64,000 nt of DNA from Margaritifera margaritifera (Eukaryota; Mollusca; Bivalvia; Unionida; Margaritiferidae): NCBI GenBank assembly GCA_029931535.1, contig JAQPZY010001555.1, positions 2,490,001-2,554,000 on the forward strand, given 5' to 3'. Below the pieces are notes generated by a model. The model had not been told where the DNA came from. It saw only the letters and a list, made by a program, of their open reading frames with translations, and did no database searches. Positions 38,740 through 50,829 of the stretch are shown one piece after another. A program made the translations under genes and the position numbers. Position 1 is the first letter of the stretch. Every line of letters begins with the position of its first letter.

Positions 38740-39450
38740 AAAAGAGACATGTTTTAAACAATTTAAGTTTTTTGATGCTCAAGAAGATACACGCAATGAT
38801 ATCAAAAGAGCCTTTTTTTTAAAAAAAGTAAAATTTGACAAACTAAAGACAAAACGTTCGTACCTTTTATTACCAATATGTTGAGAAAGAGACACAAATG
38901 CATTTTATTTGGGATAGGGGAAAACACCCATTCAATACAAATGCTTAGCACCATAAATTGCTGTAAATCAAACAGCAGACACAGCAGCACTTTGTATGCA
39001 CAGGACGATAACGCTTACAATACAAATAATAGCAGCCACAAATCAGCTTGACACCAAAAACATCACACTAAAAAGACATTGGTACGCCATTTCTTAGCAA
39101 ATTGTTTGCATAGGGCAATGAACTTTCCAATACAAGTGCTGAGAGAGAGACAGAGAGACAGACAGAGGGAGGTCAGCTTGAAAATATAAACCATTAAACA
39201 CATCTTATTATGGCACAATGCGATACATCCTACCAAATGTGGAATGATTTCAAATACTTACGAACCTAAAGAACAGACCGAAATGACATAATTATATCTC
39301 GCACAGGACACTCAGCCACAAATTAGCTTAACCTCATCAGACATATCAGCATTTGATTTGGCAGAGGCCGATACACATTTCAAATACGAATGCAATTACC
39401 AAGCTAGAGCTTATGGCATGGCCAATCGCCATGTTCTTTATTACATACAT
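38740..39450. other. Non-coding stretch
   Basis: No gene is supported. Short phrases such as 'cacaaatYagctt' and 'atacaaatgc' recur several times (38.93, 39.02, 39.12, 39.32 kb), suggesting an old degenerate tandem repeat of about 120-140 bp. Confidence 0.4.
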
Positions 39451-39451
39451 C

Positions 39452-39762
39452 CGTCCCTCAAAATCCCCTGGACCGTATCCCAAATCCTCTAAATCCCCTG
39501 TGCCGTATCCCAAATAGTCTAAATCCCTTAGACCGTATCGCAAATCCTCTAAATCCCCTGGGCCGTATTCCAAATCCTCTAAATCCCCTGGACCATATCC
39601 CAAATCCTCTAAATCCCCTGTGCCTTACCCCAAATAGTCTAAATCCCTTGGACCGTATCGCAAATCCTTTAAATCCCCTGGGCCGTATTCCAAATCCTCT
39701 AAATCCACTGGACCATATCCCAAATCCTTTAAATCACCTGGACTGTGTCCCAAATCCTGTAT
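39452..39762 (-). repeat. 30-bp tandem repeat (about ten copies)
   Basis: Units read aaatcccctggaccgtatcc-caaatcctct. On the minus strand the 30-bp period gives a ten-residue repeat of the type GYGPGDLEDL, open for about 50 residues. There is no ATG start at its head and no splice context, so a repeat is the default reading. Confidence 0.9.
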
Positions 39763-39887
39763 TATTTAAGTTCTCTTGCTATGGCTGAGTGTAAACATTT
39801 TAGAAACAAATATTCCAAAAAATGTAAAACCAATATTTGTATACTAGTATTTGACCTCAGGCCTCCTCTCTGTTCGACCCACCAACG

Positions 39888-40495
39888 TACCGGTATAGAA
39901 CCCGTGAAGTAAGTATTCCACATGCAAAACCGACAGGCCATTCAAAATTGGTAAATTGTTACTCAACGTGCCTGCAACACAAAAGACCATAACATGACTA
40001 AAGTTTCTTGCTATTGTGCTACAAATGTTACTCATCCTCAACTACTCACCACTCGTCAGGAGAAGGGAACAGCGGGATTTATTTCAGCCTTGATCTGTGT
40101 GTCAAATTAGATGAATTCCCACCTACCAGTTTACAAGGAGATGGTTAAATAAAGACAGACAAATGGAGGGCATGAAAATAATAACATAAAACAAAGTATC
40201 AAACACGGTAGCATTTCATCTGGCAGAAGTGATTTTATATTTTCCGTGTCAAGAATCATAAAAGATGAAAATTTAGAACTATAACATTTTACACACTTGC
40301 CTATGATCGTAAGTAGATGACCTAATTAGAGTTTCAGGCCATTAGAGCAATCTTTCAAATTTATTCAATTTTATACATTTTTGAACTTTTTGAATGTAGG
40401 GGCTTTTCTTGGACAAAAACCGAATGAAATTTGTTATGCATGCATTTATGTACCGGTATAGAACCCGTGAAGTAAGTATTCCACACGCAAAACCG
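39888..40495 (+). repeat. Pair of 45-bp direct repeats
   Basis: The 45-bp phrase starting taccggtatagaacccgtga occurs at 39,888-39,932 and 40,451-40,495 with one mismatch, about 518 bp apart. The unique interval holds no gene. Confidence 0.85.
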
Positions 40496-40499
40496 TTTC

Positions 40500-42770
40500 A
40501 GTAAATGAATAGATGTTCATGCTATTACAGCAAGTTTCTAATTTTCCATTTGTTGTTTTTTTTTTTTTTATTTTTTTTTTTCGACTTAAGACTGTTTTGA
40601 TCTGCAGAGCTATGTAATAACAATATTACATTAGTGAGGCATACGTGTTGTAGAAACACATTTTCAAGATTTTGGTTTTTAAACAAATTCTGCCATTATG
40701 TTCAAGTCATTGTTTTATGGTGAGGTTTATTATAGTGCTGAAAACGAACATACATAGAAATAAACATAGTTACAGTGATCAGGTATGTTAAATATGAAAA
40801 TTATATTTAAAAAATAGATACGGGTATTGACAGGAGACATATGTTTTCGTGATCCTGAAATCATTAAAAATCAAACTTAAGGTCTGATTCTGTCTAAAGT
40901 TTGAGATTTTGCACCTCAGGTTCAATCTAGTTATCTTGTTGGATAAATATTATGTCCATTTATGAAAAATATTAAGTTCAGTCCTTAGCAAGGTATATGA
41001 TTCAGTCACCTGATAAGATGTTGCAATGGGGGGGGGGGGTGTATAAGGTAAGTAAACCTACATTTTGAATTTGCAGCTTTGTGCATCTGATACTGAAAAA
41101 AATGGCCTCACAAATATATATACTAATAACTATTTCATTTGCAATAATACTATTCAAGTTTTTAAACACTGCAGTTATTCTTACACAGATATAATAATCC
41201 TTACATTTACTTGCTGCCAGAACACTGCGCGACAACGAGACATATTTTGGACACATATTATAAATAACATTGACATTCGTCTTGGCGTGTTCCTTCATAA
41301 TATATCAGATGAATAATGTATACAACATCTCCTGGGTAGGGAATTTCCCAACTGTATCGGCTTAGACGAGCCCGAAATACTAAGAAATTTTATGTCTGCC
41401 TCAGTGTTCTCTGCAACTGTAATTCATGGATTCTTTTCATAGTAATAAAATCGATTTTCAAATTATCAAAATGTGGAAGACATGTGATCGTAGAAATCTT
41501 GATAATCATGTCTTCATGCATGCTAATTTTTAACATTACATATAAAATATTATTTTCTGCAAAATAATGATGATGTGTACAATAATTAAGTATTGGAGAA
41601 TTAGGCAAGAGTGCACCATACTTTTAATAAGTATAGTGTCCTCATATGAGAATCCTCAAAGGGAAGCTGCGGATCTAAGAGACTCTTCTAATGTACAACT
41701 CTTTTGATTGTACATAACTAATTCAATATTCTTTTATTTTTCCTTTCTTTGCATCCTTATCTCTGAAAAGAGGAAATAAAGATTCATAATTGCAAAAAGC
41801 TGCAGTGCACTAAAAATAAAAAAGAAACAATTAAACAAACAAAAATTTTAATCCTGGAGTGCGGAACGAAATAAAACATAAAACGAATTTTACAAACTAA
41901 TACCGCAAGTTCTGACAAGTAGAGGCAAGGTGGTGATGAGTCTATACACATGAGTATACTATCTTATATTTGGACATTTACAAGTTATATAATCAAGTAA
42001 TTCAAATGCAAATAAATTTAGGTTTATAGCAACGTGATTTTATTATACCTGACACATCCATAAGTCAATGCACAGGAAATTTACAGAAGTTTACATCGTC
42101 GGTATATTGAATAAAATTTTGAAATTTACGCGATATGATCAAATTTAATTTTGATTTAATTGAAAATTTCGTTATGTTTATCACGAAATGCTCTGATAGA
42201 CCTGACATAGCCATACATTTACTCCCAAATAATTTCTCATGCTTATTCAAATTTGTTACTAAAATTAAATTTATTTTAATTCATGACGTTAAGGAGAAAA
42301 TAAACTTCAAGTATATGTCAGATGTATAGAAATAATAATAGTTATTTATACTTAGCAAATCACACATTTATGTAAGGAACAATTTGAGATTATTGACAAT
42401 TTCAATGTCATTTTTCATTCGGTGATAAATGAAATACAAAACTGCATTACATTTATGCCCATTTCAGCGTGTTATTTATATGACACTCTTTCAAGACTTT
42501 AAAATCTTTTGCTTCAGTTATGAATTAAACATATAGCATTTTCTTGAATAATTCATGTATGGTATCAAATTATTACATCATAGGGAGCGGTTCCCTGGCA
42601 TTAAAAAGGGCTACCTCGTTAGGTATTTAAAAGTCAGTTATATTTTAATGTTTTGAGTCAAGGTGTGGTCATTTAATTTTATAAAGGTTTATAACATAAT
42701 GATTTTATCGGTTTTTGCTTTTTTACTACGACTGAGTATTTGGCAATCAGTTGAAAAAGTGTGGCTTAGC
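40500..42770. other. Non-coding stretch
   Basis: AT-rich, with a 12-base G run at 41,027. No gene is supported. Confidence 0.4.
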
Positions 42771-42774
42771 ACAT

Positions 42775-42985
42775 AACGTCATCAGTTGAATGTGATACAG
42801 TACGTACTGTCACGAGTCGAATGTGATATAGCATATACTGTCATCGGTCGAATGTAGTACAGCACGAACTGTCATCGGTCGTCGAATGTGATACAGCACG
42901 TACCGTCATGGGTCGAATGTGATACAGAATGTATAGTCATCGGTCGAATGCGATACAGCAAGTACTGCCATGGATCGAATGCCAT
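42775..42985 (+). repeat. 31-bp tandem repeat
   Basis: About six to seven units reading 'gaatgtgatacagcacgtac-tgtcatcggtc', moderately diverged. Confidence 0.85.
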
Positions 42986-43451
42986 TATTCTGCTTTCCTC
43001 GATTGATGGATGGATGGATGGAGAGAGAGAGATAACTATAACTATAACTAGCCATATCACACGTTAGTTTGAAATGAGCTACAGGTGGGACAAATAATAT
43101 TAACCATGTGTGGACTGTTTAGCAAACAAAATATACATGTTAGTATACGTTTTTAAGTCTCAGCTAGTCTAAACTGTAGCTGTATCATGATTTTCGAAAG
43201 GATTTTTGAAATTAGCACATTTACGTCATGAAAGGACAAATTTGTGTTTGTTACCAAGTATATATAAAGCTGATATTATTTTTTTCATTCTAAGACAATC
43301 TCAATTCGGCATGATCCCAAATATGACTAGTTGTGTTAACAAGATACTTCAAGATGACCGTTCTTTAAATTTGTCCTTTCATAATCTGGCAAACTTCTAC
43401 GTTTATTCAAATTAAAAGGAAAACAAAACAAAGCCCATGTACGTTTGTACG

Positions 43452-43452
<1 letters not shown>

Positions 43453-43485
<33 letters not shown>

Positions 43486-43636
43486 TGTATGTATGTATGT
43501 ATGTATGTATGTATGTATGTATGTATGTATGTATGTATGCATGCATGCATGTATGTATGTATGTATGTATGTATGTATGTATGTATGTATGCATGCATGC
43601 ATGTATGTATGTATGTATGTATGTATGTATGTACAT
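43453..43636 (+). repeat. TGTA microsatellite with GCAT interruptions
   Basis: About 45 tetranucleotide units with two identical 'gcatgcatgcatg' interruptions near 43,538 and 43,590. ORFs across it on both strands are artefacts. Confidence 0.95.
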
Positions 43637-43759
43637 GTATGTACAGATTAGTATGAATATATGTACAAATATATGTCTGTATGTGTGTATCTATCATGCA
43701 TGTATGTATATATTCCATTTAGTATTGGAAATATTTATCCTTATTTGATTAGTATGTAT

Positions 43760-45160
43760 GTACCGATATTTATAAATGTTTTGAAAAAGAAATTTATCTA
43801 GAAAACAAACTTTAATTCAATGCGGTATATTTGAATGTTCAACGTGGTCAATAGGCCTGTCAAAAGAAAAACAATTTCTAACCTGTCACATGTTATTGTT
43901 TCTTTGCAAGTGGCAGCAAACTATCAAACACACATATTTTCCTTCATAATTGAATGATGATGTGCAAAGATTCTTCTCGGCCTAAGTCTGTTTGAATTTG
44001 ACAATGACATGCATATCTGAAGTTATGTGTATTATGCATACCACTAACACCTTTTGTACACCATGAAGTAATACATTATTAATTATATACATGTTAAGGG
44101 CCTTTATTCAGTTTGATCTGACTCTTGACAGATGTTACGTTCTGACATTTTATTTATTTATTATCTATTTACAGTATAATACTTACCTACAACGGGAGAA
44201 CTATTTCTCTTTGCAGATAACAGTCAGAAATTATGAGTTTTACCATATATCGGACAATTTCAGCGTGGTTAAATTTTCGCAAATTTACGATTTGGGAAAA
44301 ATTCTCGTGTTGAATTTTTTTCAATACTGGAACTTAGTAGGACGACTTATTTGACTCAGTGGTACGACTTATTTGACTCCATACATTCCTGCATCTTAAA
44401 TTTTCCCAATTTTTTTTTACTTAAACGTGCAAATCGGGACAACACAACCGCGCGAAATATCCCCAAATACGGTAATTGTCCCTGCGTGTCAAAGTGAACG
44501 CAATTACTTTTAACAAAATGACAGCTTGTGTGATATCTGTACATATATCTTGTTCGTTTTCTTTTTAATATAAGCGAAGCATTTAATTGTTGATACGCTG
44601 TTTTGCTTACAGATTTCACTCAGCATAAATTAACCAATGATCGTCAATAACTTCCTGACAGGGACTTTTTGTATCACAAGTAGATAACCATGTAATGGCA
44701 TGCTATTTGCAAAAACCAAGATTATATCAAACTTGAAATCATACATTCTGTATTTTTGAAATTTTGTTTACCTCAACTGAGCCCATTCCTACTGATAGGT
44801 TACATTAATATTTAATAACCAATGTATAAAATAGTCCCAGCGATAAACTTCCAAGACATTAACTACAGTTTAATACACTATGTTTGAATGGTGATCAAAT
44901 TATGATCTGAAGCGGGGATTCATTTTTAAAGTTGAACATGGGAGGAAAATTGACTTGAAGTCATTAATATATTCTGGTGTGTTGCTATGTAAACTGCATA
45001 CTATGGGTTCTTGTGTTCACACTAGTATTGCTTCTGGCATACCAGCACAGGAAATAATTCGTAATAATTCAAATGGGGAAACAGATGTAAAGGAAGTATG
45101 GAATGCGATAAATTTACTCAAAAAAGAGAAATAATAATACCTGAATGATCATTTTTAAGT
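43760..45160. other. Non-coding stretch
   Basis: No gene is supported. A 21-bp duplication, 'acgacttatttgactc', lies at 44,342-44,380. Confidence 0.4.
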
Positions 45161-45167
45161 CTCATAT

Positions 45168-45256
45168 GTACTAGTCGGTCTTCCTAAATGTACTAGTCGG
45201 TCTTCCTAAATGTATTAGTCGATCTTCCTAAAATGTACTAGTCGGTCTTCCTAAAT
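45168..45256 (+). repeat. 22-bp tandem repeat
   Basis: Four copies of tgtactagtcggtcttccta-aa. Confidence 0.92.
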
Positions 45257-45259
45257 GTT

Positions 45260-46329
45260 TAAGAAAACCTTGGCACTAGGCTGTGCGCACACAAATGTTC
45301 ATTTAAATTTATTTCTATCTTTGCAGAAAGCAATGAGGATATGAAATAATGTTTCGTTAAACACATTAGCAATTTTTTTTTTGTTAGCAGCTTTATATTA
45401 ATTAAGATAACGATATTTTGATGACAGAATCCAACTACAATTTATATATGTGTTGATGGATACACGGAATGATTGATGGGTGGATGGATATTTGAATGGA
45501 AGAAACGACGGAGGGTTAGGCATGTGGATAGATGAAAACATGAAAACTGTAGGTAGGTTGTTTTATATATATGAAGCACGACTGACAAACAAAAGTTTTG
45601 CAGCCCAAACATAACCAGCCGATACAGCTACATAGGTCGAGTATGCAAAAGAGACAAGAATTAAACACAAAAGACATACTTACTCTTCGAATCTATGTGA
45701 TGTCTGGCTGTTGGATATTTACAAACACACTTAAAGAAACATGAATAAAATGAAAAAGGTTGTAAAGCGCTACTTGTACGTTGCATCTTAAGTGAACGCT
45801 GGCGAGACGGAAAATGGTTACAATAAAGAAATCTAATTAGTAACGTAAGAAAGTTGTTCAATAATGAAAAATGTCTGCCACCTGTATGGTTGTCGAAAAC
45901 TCTCAATTTTTATATAAATCTCGAGCATTGTATTTTGTTGGACTGTTGATTATAAAAAATCTAATAAAAGATTTGTTTTAAAGTAGTATTAGAAAATTGT
46001 ATTGTGACTAATTCAAAAGTAAAACAAAGATATATGCAGTTTTTACATTTTAAAAAAAATTATACCGAAAAACGGAAGTTGAGATCATCTGTCTGAGAAG
46101 ACGAACTAATGGCAGGAAAAAGTGATTTTAGATACTTTGTAGAAAATATCTTATTCTCTATGCACGGTAATTATCCCGTTTGTATTCTTGATTTAAGCCC
46201 TGGGCTTGAATGCTCACAACCCAATATATTTCTTTGGATTTGCTTCATATGTACGATTATGTGACTTTTCCTGACAAGCACGATCTTTATAATCCAGTGC
46301 AGTATGGAAAGACTGTTATTTGCTATGTG

Positions 46330-46330
<1 letters not shown>
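45260..46330. other. Non-coding stretch
   Basis: No gene is supported. Confidence 0.4.

Positions 46331-46331
<1 letters not shown>

Positions 46332-46393
<62 letters not shown>
46332..46393. repeat. TA microsatellite at left edge of copy B
   Basis: About 30 TA units. It probably corresponds to the TA run at 25,914-25,972. Confidence 0.95.
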
Positions 46394-46395
<2 letters not shown>

Positions 46396-47126
46396 AGATG
46401 TCACAAAAAAGTATAAAAATATATTTCTGTTTTATGTCCATTACTAGTTTGCTATATGTTTATGCATGCAGGAGAATCTACAAAATAAGATAGGGAAATA
46501 TGAAAAGGAATGAATGAAGTGAGGTAGAGAAATGAATGAAAATAAAGAGAGAAAAATAGCTATTATTGCTAATAGAGATATAGACTTCCTGAATCGTATG
46601 TGTATCCTAAACTAAAGTCAAAATCTATGGACCTAACCTAGGTTATGCATTTCATTAAGTGTATTGGCCAACATTCTAGCGCGGAAGTTATGTATGAACA
46701 AGTTTGCAAACTTTCCATTTGGCTGTGTCTTGTTAATAATTTCGAATTATTCGACAATCACGCTTACACTACCGGATTGAATTGGACCTTATACGTGCGA
46801 AGAGTTCACTATTTATACCGTTTCATTGCATTTCTTTCAAACACACAAATCCATGCATTTGTATCTGGCTAAGTTATAAATTTGAACAATTGTAGAATAT
46901 TCAAAGTATTTATTATTGATTTTGTTTACTAATTGGTATTGAGGCATCAAAACATAAGATCAACGTCTTTTCGAATATATACGTTCGAGTATTTCTCAAC
47001 AACTTTTGAATGATCCTGGAGAAGGAGAACGTTGAATGTTTGTCTCTGTCCAAATAGATCAATGCAAATTACAGATAATTAATTGACAGAAAAATCCTAC
47101 AAACTTTAGTCTCTCAAGCTTACTCC

Positions 47127-47207
47127 ATGGCTGAAGCAGTTAACATGGATTCAGTTTCCATTCGTATTCTTGTACTATGCATCTTCGTCCGAATTGCTCA
47201 CTCAGCG
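47127..47207 (+). CDS. Exon 1 of copy B: signal peptide
   Basis: ATG at 47,127 with a second in-frame ATG at 47,145 opens 27 codons. The peptide starts MAEAVNMDSVSIR and continues with the hydrophobic core ILVLCIFVR, ending IAHSA. That is a classical signal peptide with a small-x-small cleavage site. It runs into a strong donor, GCG|gtaagt, in phase 0. The cadherin-like exon at 50,658 starts in phase 0, so direct splicing joins signal peptide to domain in frame and leaves the mature protein starting near APVLTG. Copy A has no counterpart. The promoter was not located. Confidence 0.7.
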
Positions 47208-47619
47208 GTAAGTAGATTAATTTCTTAGTTAATTAATTAATTAAGTAAGTGTGCACGAAACTGATTAAAAAGTAATATTTTTTCCTCTAAATATATTTAT
47301 TTATTTATACTCGTATCATGTTAATCTAGTCTAATTATGAAAGTCATCACGATTAAAGGTAATCATAATATCGTCAATGTCATCATCATCATAATTATTG
47401 TCATCGTTATGATCTTTGTCATCATTATAATAATCACCCTCTCCATCCCTGTTGTTATTCAATGTCGAGTTTTTATTTCCGTGATATCGTATATCTATTG
47501 TATTCAGTGATTTAATATTGGTGACAGTATATGAAGATACTGACTTCGAAAACAACCTCGGAAAATGTGAGTCCTCCACACTCCCACGTGAGTATATATA
47601 TATTGCAAATAATAGATCT

Positions 47620-48600
47620 TTGCATGTTTTAACATCAATTTTAACACATATTGGATTTTAGAACTATCTTTGGATGTTTAAATATAAATTTTAATACATA
47701 TTGGTTTTTGGAACTCTCTTTGGATGTTTTAACATCAATTTTAACACATCGGTTTTTAAAACTCTCTTTGGATATTTTAACATCAATTTTAACACATATT
47801 GGTTTTTAGAACTCTCTTTGGATATTTTAAAATCAATTTTTACACATATTGGTTTTTAGAACTATCTTTGGATCTTTTAACATCAATTTTAACTCATCGG
47901 TTTTTAGAACTCTCGCTGGATGTTTTAACATCAATTTTAACACATATTGGTTTTTAGAACTCTCTTTGGATGGTTTAACATCAATTTTAACACATCGGTT
48001 TTTAGAACTCTCTTTGGGTGTTTTAACATCAATTTTAACATATTGGTTTTTAGAAATCTCGTTAGATGTCTTAACATAAAGTTTAACACATATTTATTTT
48101 TAGAACTCTCTTTCTGATGTTTTAACATCATTGTTAGCACATATTGGTTTATGGAACTCTCTTTTGATGGTTTAACATCTATATTTTAACACATATTGGT
48201 TTTTAGAACTCTCTTTGGAAATTTTAAAATTAATTTTTACACATATTGGTTTTTAGAACTCTCTTTGGATGTTTTAACATCAATTTTAACAAATACTGGT
48301 TTCTAGAACTCTCTTTAGGTGTTTTAACATAAATTTTAACACAAATTGGATTTTAGAACTCTCTTTGGATGTTTTAACATCAATTTTAACACATATTGTT
48401 TTTTAAAACTCTCTTTGGATGTTTCAACATCAATTTTAACACATCGGTTTTTAGAACTCTCTTTGGATGGTTTAACATCAATTTTAACACATGTTGGTTT
48501 TTAGAACTCTCTTTGAATATTTTTAAATCAATTTTGACACATATTGGTTTTTAGAACTATCTTTGGATATTTTATCATCAATTTTATTACATATTGTTTT
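47620..48600 (+). repeat. About 50-bp repeat array, copy B
   Basis: About 20 units reading 'tttttagaactctctttgga-tgttttaacatcaattttaa-cacatattgg', with 47-bp variants ending 'cacatcgg'. It lies in intron 1 of copy B. Copies are less diverged than at 29.8 kb, so the array has been homogenised or expanded after the duplication. Confidence 0.93.
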
Positions 48601-48760
48601 TTTTTTTATAACTAAAACTTGAGCTTTTAGCGTTTTTATTTATTTATGTGTTTAATTTTTTATTTTATTTTGTTATTTATGTATCTTTCTTTCTTAATCA
48701 ATTTTCCTTTACTTCATGCCTTCGCGTTTTCAATCGAAACCGGCATATCATACAATTTGT

Positions 48761-48967
48761 TTCTTAATGCTGTTTGGGGTTTTGTCTGTTTGGGTGTTAA
48801 TGGCACATCAACACATACAAGGTTATATAGTGCCGAGGCAATGGGAGTAAATTGCATTACTCTGAGGAACGTGACGGCAGCCGACCCTGACAGATCTGGT
48901 CAGGATTCGAACTCTATACCTGCGGGCTGCGAGTCTGTGACACTAACCAGTGAGCCACCGCGGCTCC
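48761..48967 (-). mobile_element. tRNA-derived SINE, copy B
   Basis: On the minus strand: A box TGGCTCACTGG, B box GAGTTCGAATCC, core 'tttactcccattgcctcggc', tail 'caaacagacaaaacccc'. It sits at the same position as the SINE at 30,573-30,781, directly 5' of the cysteine-rich ORF. Confidence 0.87.
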
Positions 48968-49112
48968 TATTGTATAATCAAATCTACATGAAACAACGAC
49001 CTAATGGCCACTGCAATGCCAACACCGATTGTTATCGCACTGAATGTGCAGGTGCACCTAACATTATTACAAAAAAAGATTCGTGTTATAATAACTGTAT
49101 CGACTTTGCCTA
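48966..49112 (+). CDS. Short cysteine-rich ORF, copy B
   Basis: The frame continues openly out of the SINE into YNQIYMKQRPNGHCNANTDC, then YRTECAGAPN and KKDSCYNNCIDFA, ending TAA at 49,110-49,112. It has five cysteines in about 35 residues. The stop position is the same in copy A. It lies in intron 1 of the receptor, so it could be an alternative terminal exon reached from the signal-peptide exon. No proper acceptor AG in the right phase is visible because the SINE lies immediately upstream. It could also be a decayed exon. Not recognised. Confidence 0.35.
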
Positions 49113-49119
49113 ATTGCAT

Positions 49120-50170
49120 TCTGTTACTTGTATATATGTATGAAATTTTATATCACTTTGCATTTTAAATACTTTGCAAGAAATACAACTTTTCTGTAAA
49201 TGATTCTATAGAACATAGGTATGTTTGTATACTGCATTTCTCAGTATTTTGATTGCTATTTGAAATTCCATCAAGATTCGAATTTTACTCATTGAGAATT
49301 TATTCGATGTACAAAGGCACATAAACTGTCATTGAATTAACTGGAATGTTTTCATAATGTTTAGTACAATGGGTAGAAATACTGGCCTTAATTTTAGTGC
49401 ATTTGCCCTCGTACTAGTAAGAAAGTCGCGTGAACTTTGTATGAAAACAAAATCATCATGTAAATGTTATGAGTGAACAATTGCCACATAAAAGGAAGTA
49501 AACTGGCATTTTAATATGTATTAGGGCCCAGAACTATATTGACAACATAGATGTAGTCTCAGTTTGTTTTAAGAAAAAGATTGCTGTTTTCTAAGAATAA
49601 ATGTTTTCTTTGCCACGGTTCTACGTGATAATACTTTTTCAGCTGCTGAAACTGTGTGTTAGGAAACTTATCAGCAGATGTAAGTATTCAAATAGGAGAT
49701 CATGTTTAACACACGAAAAATAAGTATAATATCATAAAAAGTTGTTAATAAACACAAATGTTGAGAAAGAGCAGACAGTTTCGAAACAATACGAAACAAC
49801 ACGAGTGTGTTTATAATTTTATATATTTCGTTAGTTTTTATTCACCTAGCCCAGTTACTCTACAAAAGCCCATTGTTTTCAATAAAATATTTCGTCAACG
49901 CACAACGAATGACCTCGTAGTACCGTATTCCTTTTCTTTGTTCTTCAACTTTGAGAAAAACTAGAATTACCATCATTACGATTACTACTACATGTACCTT
50001 CTACTCCTCCTCTTCCGACTACTACTACTACTAGAATAAACGTAACAGTAGCAACAACAACTGATATTACTACTCCATATGCTGCTACTGATCATATTGT
50101 TTCTGCTGGAATTACTACTATTAAAATCAACATAAGTACACACTAGCATGCCTTTATTAGCCGTTTGTGG
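49120..50170. other. Intron sequence of copy B
   Basis: Non-coding, collinear with 30,930-31,590 of copy A over most of its length. Around 49,965-50,130 there is a short ACT-rich tract. Confidence 0.6.
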
Positions 50171-50173
50171 AGC

Positions 50174-50175
<2 letters not shown>

Positions 50176-50213
<38 letters not shown>
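50176..50213. repeat. TTA microsatellite, copy B
   Basis: About 13 TTA units. A second short TTA run lies at 50,622-50,648, just 5' of exon 2. Confidence 0.9.
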
Positions 50214-50429
50214 GTAGTAGTATTAGTAGTAAATGTACGTTGATATGAACATAACTCATGAATTTTCGGTCCAAGTGTGCAAATGTAAGATACAAAAAAA
50301 AAATTACAAATGTTTTTTTTTTTCCGAAAAGAAGAAAAAGCTAACAAGTCATAATACAAAATGTAAGCATGCATTAATTTGTAAATAACAAAAAGTTCTA
50401 GGTATGGGGTTTTTTTTTGTTTTTTGTTT

Positions 50430-50468
50430 GGAGGGGGGGGGCGTTGGGGGGAGGGAGGGGGAGAAAGG
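50430..50468 (+). other. G-rich tract with quadruplex potential
   Basis: Runs of 9, 6, 3 and 5 G separated by short spacers, preceded by a T-rich run. Copy A lacks the tract at the corresponding place (about 31,900, a T run only). Confidence 0.75.
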
Positions 50469-50657
50469 AGATCAGCACACTTATCTTTCGTTCTTTCTTT
50501 CATTCTTCATTTCATGCAAGGCATCCTTTAGGCTAGTCGTGATTTTCTTTGATCAGCATAAACTGTACAGCAGTAATTCTAAACCACGTTATTATTTGGA
50601 GAAACACGAGATCGTTAATTATTGTTATTATTATTATTATTATTATTATCATTCCAG

Positions 50658-50829
50658 GCGCCCGTATTAACAGGCCTTCCGATAACTCTCAACGTTGGAG
50701 AAAACGAAAAAACGGGCCGTTTCCTGTACACGTTGACTGTAACAGATCCCAACGGCGACTCGTTCACCTGCAATGTTACCATAAATCTAGTCTCGTCTTT
50801 TCAGATAATTAGGGACCCAGAGACTGCGG
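50658..50829 (+). CDS. Exon 2 of copy B: cadherin-like domain, first half
   Basis: 172 nt, acceptor atcattccag, donor G|gtaata, phase 0 in and phase 1 out. The open frame reads APVLTGLPITLNVGENEKTG, then RFLYTLTVTDPNGDSFTCNV and later IIRDPETA. The 'V-x-E-N' segment followed by 'L-x-V-T-D-P-N-G' is the layout of a cadherin-type extracellular repeat: an N-terminal acidic strand, then a calcium-site-like D. It is followed by exon 3 with a compatible phase. Extracellular and probably in cell adhesion or recognition, but ligand and pathway are unknown. Confidence 0.78.

Noticed and set aside
47331..47579. Minus-strand Asp/Asn-rich ORF, and a possible plus-strand exon ending CAC|gtgagt at 47,580
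   Set aside because: The ORF is a product of an ATC-type microsatellite. The exon candidate gives no better product than direct splicing from exon 1 to 50,658, which already fits in phase.
49988..50503. 171-codon minus-strand ORF
   Set aside because: Made of an isoleucine run from the TTA microsatellite and serine runs from ACT repeats; intronic.
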